8,783 nt of DNA from Gammaproteobacteria bacterium. Its GTDB lineage: Bacteria; Pseudomonadota; Gammaproteobacteria; Xanthomonadales; Wenzhouxiangellaceae. Positions 5,418 to 8,783 of the stretch are shown piece after piece. The stretch's first letter is position 1, and each line of letters starts with the position of its first letter. The notes under the pieces are model-generated. The model did no database searches, was not told the DNA's origin, and saw only the letters and a list, made by a program, of their open reading frames with translations. The stretch spans positions 1 to 8,783 of the forward strand of contig PWWM01000225.1 of NCBI GenBank assembly GCA_003561495.1. Direction: 5' to 3'. The translations under genes and the position numbers were made by a program.

Positions 5418-8400
5418 ATGGGAGAACGGTTCTCGGCCGCGCTTGCGATGCTGGCAGCCAACCGGCTGGCGGTTGGTGCGCTGATCACCCTGGTCGTTGT
5501 GTTGGGGGCGATGGAATTGACCCGCATGCCGATGCAGTTGCTGCCGGAAGTGCAGTATCCCCAGATCCGGGTGATTGGTGATTTGCCGGGACAGACCTCG
5601 GCGGTCATCGAGGAAAGCATGAATGAGCCGCTGGAGGCCGCCCTGACGGGCATGCCGGGGCTGGTACGGATGGAGAGCCGTTCCGGTGATGGTCGCTCCT
5701 ACCTGGACCTGTTCTTCGAGCCGAAGCACGACATGGACCGCGCGTTGCGCGAAACCGCCCAGGGCGTACAACGAGCCCGCACCTCCATGCCCGACAGCTT
5801 TCCCGAGCCGCGGATTTTCGAGGTGACAACGGCCCAGGAACCGGCACTGCAATTTGCCTTTGGCTCTCCCGAGCACTCGCCGGCGGAATTGCGCCGTCGT
5901 CTTCGTTCCAATCTGTTGCCGCGCTTGCGCGCCATCCAGGGCGTGGATTCGGTTTTCATCGGCCGTGAGGAGGATCCGGAACTGCGTGTCGAGATCGATC
6001 CCGAATCTCAGCATGCCTTGGGCATTCCCCTGAATGAGATCGAGCGGACTGTGCTCGAATCGGTCCAGCCGCCAGCCGCCGGACAGATCCGCACCCAGGC
6101 ATTCGAGGGCGTCGGCGTGTTGGGGGAGGCTGCCTGGGAAGCGGACCGGCTCATGCACAGAACGCTGGATGCCGGAGGGGCAGCCGGTGCCCCCGTGACA
6201 CTGGGGGATATTGGCAGAATCTACCGTGCGCCGTCCGAAACCAGCCTGCGGACGCGCCTGAACGGCCAGTCAGCCGTTCTGGTGACCGTGTATCGCTCAC
6301 CCAACGCCCGTTCCCTGCGCATGGCCCGGGAAGTCCATGACACCGTCGAGGACACCATGAACCAGGCGGGTTTGCGTGACATCGAACGCACCTTGCTGTT
6401 CGATGACTCGGTGACCACCCGTGGCGCGGTACAGAGTGTGGTCGTGGCCGCCGTGATCGGTTCGTTGCTGGCCATGACGCTGGTCTGGCTGACCCTGGTG
6501 CGCGGCCGCCAGGTGGTGCTGGTCGGCGTGGTGGTGCTGACCAGTCTGTCCGCCGCCATCCTGGCGCTGTCGGTAGCCGGCATGAGTCTCAACCTGCTGA
6601 CCCTGGCCGGCCTGCTGATTTCCGTCGGCCTGGGCCTGGACTACGCCATCATCTATTTCGATCGCCTGGAGCGCTTGCATGGACGATCTTCCGAACCCGC
6701 CATCCAGGCCATGCAGGATGTGGCTTCCCCCCTGCTGGGCGCCTTGTTGACCACCGTGGCGGCGGTGGCCCCTTTTCTGCTCGTTCAGGGGCTGGTCGCG
6801 GAGTTGTTTCGGCCGCTGATCCTGACGGTCATCCTGAGTTCGGTGTTCGCCTTTCTGGCCGCGGTCGTCATCCTGCCGGCATTCGCCGGTCTGCGCCATC
6901 GACACGGAAACAATGTTTCCAACCCGGCCTGGCGGGGACGGGCCTGGCAGATCAGCCAGCGGCCCTGGCTCGTGTGGCCCGGCGTGGCGCTGATGCTGTT
7001 GGGCCTGGTGGTCGTCGGTCGGTCCTTGCCATTCGAAGTCTTGCCTTCGGTTGACGATGGTTTCGTGAGCGTGCGTATCGTGCACCCGGCCGGGATCGCC
7101 CCCGATGCCATGGACAGTCTGACCCGGCGTACCGAATCGGCCCTGCTGGAGGTGGATGGAACGGCTGATCTGTTCACCACGGTGGGCGGATATTTCCGTG
7201 AGGGTCTGCCCGCCTTTCGCCCGGGCACGGCCAATTTCATGGTGCGGGTCGATACGGCCTCGGGCGATCGGCCTTCGGCGGATTGGGGCGATGATGCGCG
7301 CCAGGCGATCGAAGCGCTGGATGTTGCCGGACTGAGTACACGGGTGGATCTGCCGCGCATTCGCGGCGTCCAGACCCGGCTTTCCGAGAGCGATCTGGAG
7401 GTGGTTCTGACCCATGCCGATGGCGATCTGCTGCAACTGGCCGATATCGAATCCCGTGTGCAGCAGGCCTTGAGCGAGATCAATGGGCTGACCGATGTCG
7501 AGCGCCTGCGCAGCGGCGTCAGTCCTCGATGGCAGGTCCAGCCGGACTATGCGGCGTTGAGCCGCTACCAGGTCCAGCCCGAGGACCTGCGTCAGGCGGT
7601 GATCTACAGCATGGAGGGCGAGGTGCTGGCCGAGCGCATGGATCGTGGTGATCCGCTGGCGCTTCGCCTGCGTTACGATCGCCGCAGCGCAGGCGGTCCG
7701 CAACACCTTCCTGAAATCTTGGTACCGGCAGCCAACGGTACGGCCTGGGTGCACCTGGGTGATGTGGCCGATTTCCTGTTGATCGAGGAGCCCACCCACA
7801 TCGAGCGGCGAGAGAATCAGCGCGTGGTGCGGATCGGCGGCCAACTCGATCCGGCCGGCCCCGGACCCGGCACGGTGGCGGCCCGAGTGGAGTCGGCGCT
7901 GGCGGACCTGGATCTGCCCGATGCAGTGAGCTGGTGGCTGGAAGGTGAGATCGAAGCGCTGGAGGAAACGCGAAGAACCTTTGCCCTGGCCCTGGCCCTG
8001 GCCCTTTTCATCGTGCTGGTCATTCTGATTGTTCAATACGGCGCCATGACCTGGGCGCTGGCGGCCTGGCTGAGTATTCCACTATGCGGGCTGGGCGCAT
8101 TGGTCTTGCTGGGGTTGATGGGACGCCCGCTCGACGCCATGGTGCTGGCCGGATTGCTGATCTCGGTGGGTATCGTGGCCAACAGCATGATTCTCGTGCT
8201 GTCGGAGGCGCGCTGGCGCCTGCAGCATGATGGGGGCAAGGAGTTGGAACAGGCCCTGGCCGAAGCCAGTCGCAGCCGCCTGCGGCCCATTGCGTTGACC
8301 GTGACCAGCACGGTGGTCGGGATGAGTCCCCTGCTGCTGGGCGGCAGTGAGGTGTTCGGGCTGTTGCAACCGCTGGCCATTGCCCTGACAGGCACTTTGC

Positions 8401-8483
8401 TGTTGTCCATCCCTCTGGCCTGTCTGGTGTTGCCGGGTGTGCTGGCCAGTCTGTCGCGCCTGTTGCGCAGCGTTCCGGTTTAA
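5418..8483 (+). CDS. RND efflux transporter permease subunit (AcrB/CzcA superfamily)
   Basis: The product has 1021 residues, normal for this proton-driven trimeric inner-membrane pump. TM1 is at about 14-33, followed by RMPMQLLPEVQYPQI, the usual sequence entering the first porter domain. The large periplasmic loops are about 35-335 and 540-850; the membrane blocks are about 338-490 with one helix near 520-533, and about 855-1015. The proton-relay positions, aligned by eye to AcrB, are: D407 kept as Asp408 in GLGLDYAII, D408 replaced by Tyr409, K940 replaced by Asn922 in VGIVANSMIL, R971 kept as Arg954 and T978 kept as Thr961. It is thus unlike the drug pumps of the AcrB group at two of the five. 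The second half ends with the typical TSTVVGMSPLLLGGSEVF segment. AGGA lies seven bases before the ATG. The substrate is not predictable: neither metal-site nor drug-pocket signatures are clear. The stop overlaps that of the convergent ImuA gene. Confidence 0.93.
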   Translation: MGERFSAALAMLAANRLAVGALITLVVVLGAMELTRMPMQLLPEVQYPQIRVIGDLPGQTSAVIEESMNEPLEAALTGMPGLVRMESRSGDGRSYLDLFFEPKHDMDRALRETAQGVQRARTSMPDSFPEPRIFEVTTAQEPALQFAFGSPEHSPAELRRRLRSNLLPRLRAIQGVDSVFIGREEDPELRVEIDPESQHALGIPLNEIERTVLESVQPPAAGQIRTQAFEGVGVLGEAAWEADRLMHRTLDAGGAAGAPVTLGDIGRIYRAPSETSLRTRLNGQSAVLVTVYRSPNARSLRMAREVHDTVEDTMNQAGLRDIERTLLFDDSVTTRGAVQSVVVAAVIGSLLAMTLVWLTLVRGRQVVLVGVVVLTSLSAAILALSVAGMSLNLLTLAGLLISVGLGLDYAIIYFDRLERLHGRSSEPAIQAMQDVASPLLGALLTTVAAVAPFLLVQGLVAELFRPLILTVILSSVFAFLAAVVILPAFAGLRHRHGNNVSNPAWRGRAWQISQRPWLVWPGVALMLLGLVVVGRSLPFEVLPSVDDGFVSVRIVHPAGIAPDAMDSLTRRTESALLEVDGTADLFTTVGGYFREGLPAFRPGTANFMVRVDTASGDRPSADWGDDARQAIEALDVAGLSTRVDLPRIRGVQTRLSESDLEVVLTHADGDLLQLADIESRVQQALSEINGLTDVERLRSGVSPRWQVQPDYAALSRYQVQPEDLRQAVIYSMEGEVLAERMDRGDPLALRLRYDRRSAGGPQHLPEILVPAANGTAWVHLGDVADFLLIEEPTHIERRENQRVVRIGGQLDPAGPGPGTVAARVESALADLDLPDAVSWWLEGEIEALEETRRTFALALALALFIVLVILIVQYGAMTWALAAWLSIPLCGLGALVLLGLMGRPLDAMVLAGLLISVGIVANSMILVLSEARWRLQHDGGKELEQALAEASRSRLRPIALTVTSTVVGMSPLLLGGSEVFGLLQPLAIALTGTLLLSIPLACLVLPGVLASLSRLLRSVPV
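7983..8006 (+). repeat. Short in-frame tandem hexamer repeat in the RND pump gene
   Basis: GCCCTG is repeated three times from 7983 to 8000 and followed by a fourth unit with one change (GCCCTT). It encodes alternating Ala-Leu at about residues 856-863, at the start of the transmembrane helix that follows the second periplasmic loop. Slippage would add or remove two residues without shifting the frame. Confidence 0.7.
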
Positions 8484-8783
8484 TGAGATCCGGTATGCAA
8501 CGGAATCACATTACTGCGCCCCAGGTCCAGAATTTTCGATTGATCGTTGCCGCGCAGCAAGGTCAGTTCGGGGCCGGGACGGATGCCCAGGCGCAGGCTG
8601 GCCAGTGAAGGTGGTGGCTGCTGGCCGGGTCGGTAGCAGACAAAAACCGGGGCGGGGCCGCATTCGGCGGCCAGTTGCAGGCGCCGTATGGCCTGGGATC
8701 GGACCCGGCTACGGGGATGCCAGAGGAGGATGGCTCCGCACAGGCCGCTTTTCAGGCCCTGCTCGGTCGCCCACAAGGCCTGA
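8480..8783 (-). CDS. imuA: ImuA-like translesion synthesis protein, C-terminal end (partial)
   Basis: The C-terminal 100 residues are visible; the gene continues beyond the window. The piece starts QALWATEQGLKSGLCGAILLW, and then has IRRLQLAAECGPAPVFVCYRP and PSLASLRLGIRPGPELTLLRG. These match the C-terminal part of ImuA, the RecA/SulA-related partner of ImuB in the SOS mutasome ('LWA.EQ.LRSG.CGAVL.W', 'LRRLQLAAE', 'FLFRP', 'SPAALRL'). In known systems ImuA interacts with ImuB in the cytoplasm and is needed for DnaE2-dependent mutagenesis. The ATPase-like N-terminal region is outside the window. The tail after LTLLRG (NDQSKILDLGRSNVIPL) is less conserved, which is normal. The stop TAA at 8482-8480 overlaps the stop of the convergent RND pump gene. 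It has the same strand as imuB but is 5.8 kb from it. Confidence 0.8.
   Translation of the reverse strand, partial: QALWATEQGLKSGLCGAILLWHPRSRVRSQAIRRLQLAAECGPAPVFVCYRPGQQPPPSLASLRLGIRPGPELTLLRGNDQSKILDLGRSNVIPLHTGSH

Noticed and set aside
6297..8036. A 579-codon minus-strand open frame opposite the RND pump gene
   Set aside because: It is rich in Gln, His and Gly with no recognisable domain, as expected when the complement of GC-rich codons is read; the plus-strand pump is unambiguous.
5418..8483. Heavy-metal export function, suggested by the czcCBA-like gene order
   Set aside because: Gene order alone is weak; no His/Met-rich metal-binding segments are seen in the channel, adaptor or pump, so no metal substrate is assigned.
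8475..8500. TCCGG direct repeats around the pump stop codon as an insertion scar
   Set aside because: The units are only five bases long, common in GC-rich DNA, and there is no matching copy at the other edge near 2660-2720.

Overview
The window is GC-rich, densely coded bacterial DNA and most likely comes from a gammaproteobacterium of the Lysobacterales/Chromatiales type. This is inferred from the combination of an ImuA/ImuB mutagenesis pair, a CPXCG-family cysteine-rich protein and a TolC/HlyD/RND export operon; no rRNA or other marker gene confirms it. No tRNA, rRNA, CRISPR array, insertion sequence or integrase was seen.

Layout. Bases 1-196 (+) hold the last 64 codons of a homoserine dehydrogenase (threonine pathway). 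It converges on and overlaps an orphan response regulator (168-1091, -) made of a receiver domain and a degenerate GGDEF-like domain. Upstream of that, on the same strand, is imuB (1245-2660, -), a catalytically dead Y-family polymerase homologue used in SOS mutagenesis. A divergent intergenic region (2661-2779) carries an AT-rich, perfect 8+8 bp inverted repeat. A small CPXCG zinc-ribbon-like protein (2780-2959, +) follows, then a tightly packed export operon: TolC-like outer-membrane protein (3044-4348), lipoprotein periplasmic adaptor (4345-5415) and RND inner-membrane pump (5418-8483). The window closes with the C-terminal 100 residues of an ImuA homologue (8480 to beyond the end, -), whose stop codon overlaps the pump's stop.

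How the parts relate. The three export genes should form one tripartite envelope-spanning efflux pump; its substrate cannot be read from the sequence. ImuA and ImuB normally act together, with the polymerase DnaE2, in error-prone translesion synthesis, and are usually adjacent in one operon. Here they lie on the same strand but are split by about 5.8 kb of oppositely oriented DNA (CPXCG gene plus efflux operon). imuB appears to have its own start region and operator-like palindrome, and no dnaE2 follows it. This split cassette and the palindrome are the most unusual things in the window. No wholly new system was recognised.
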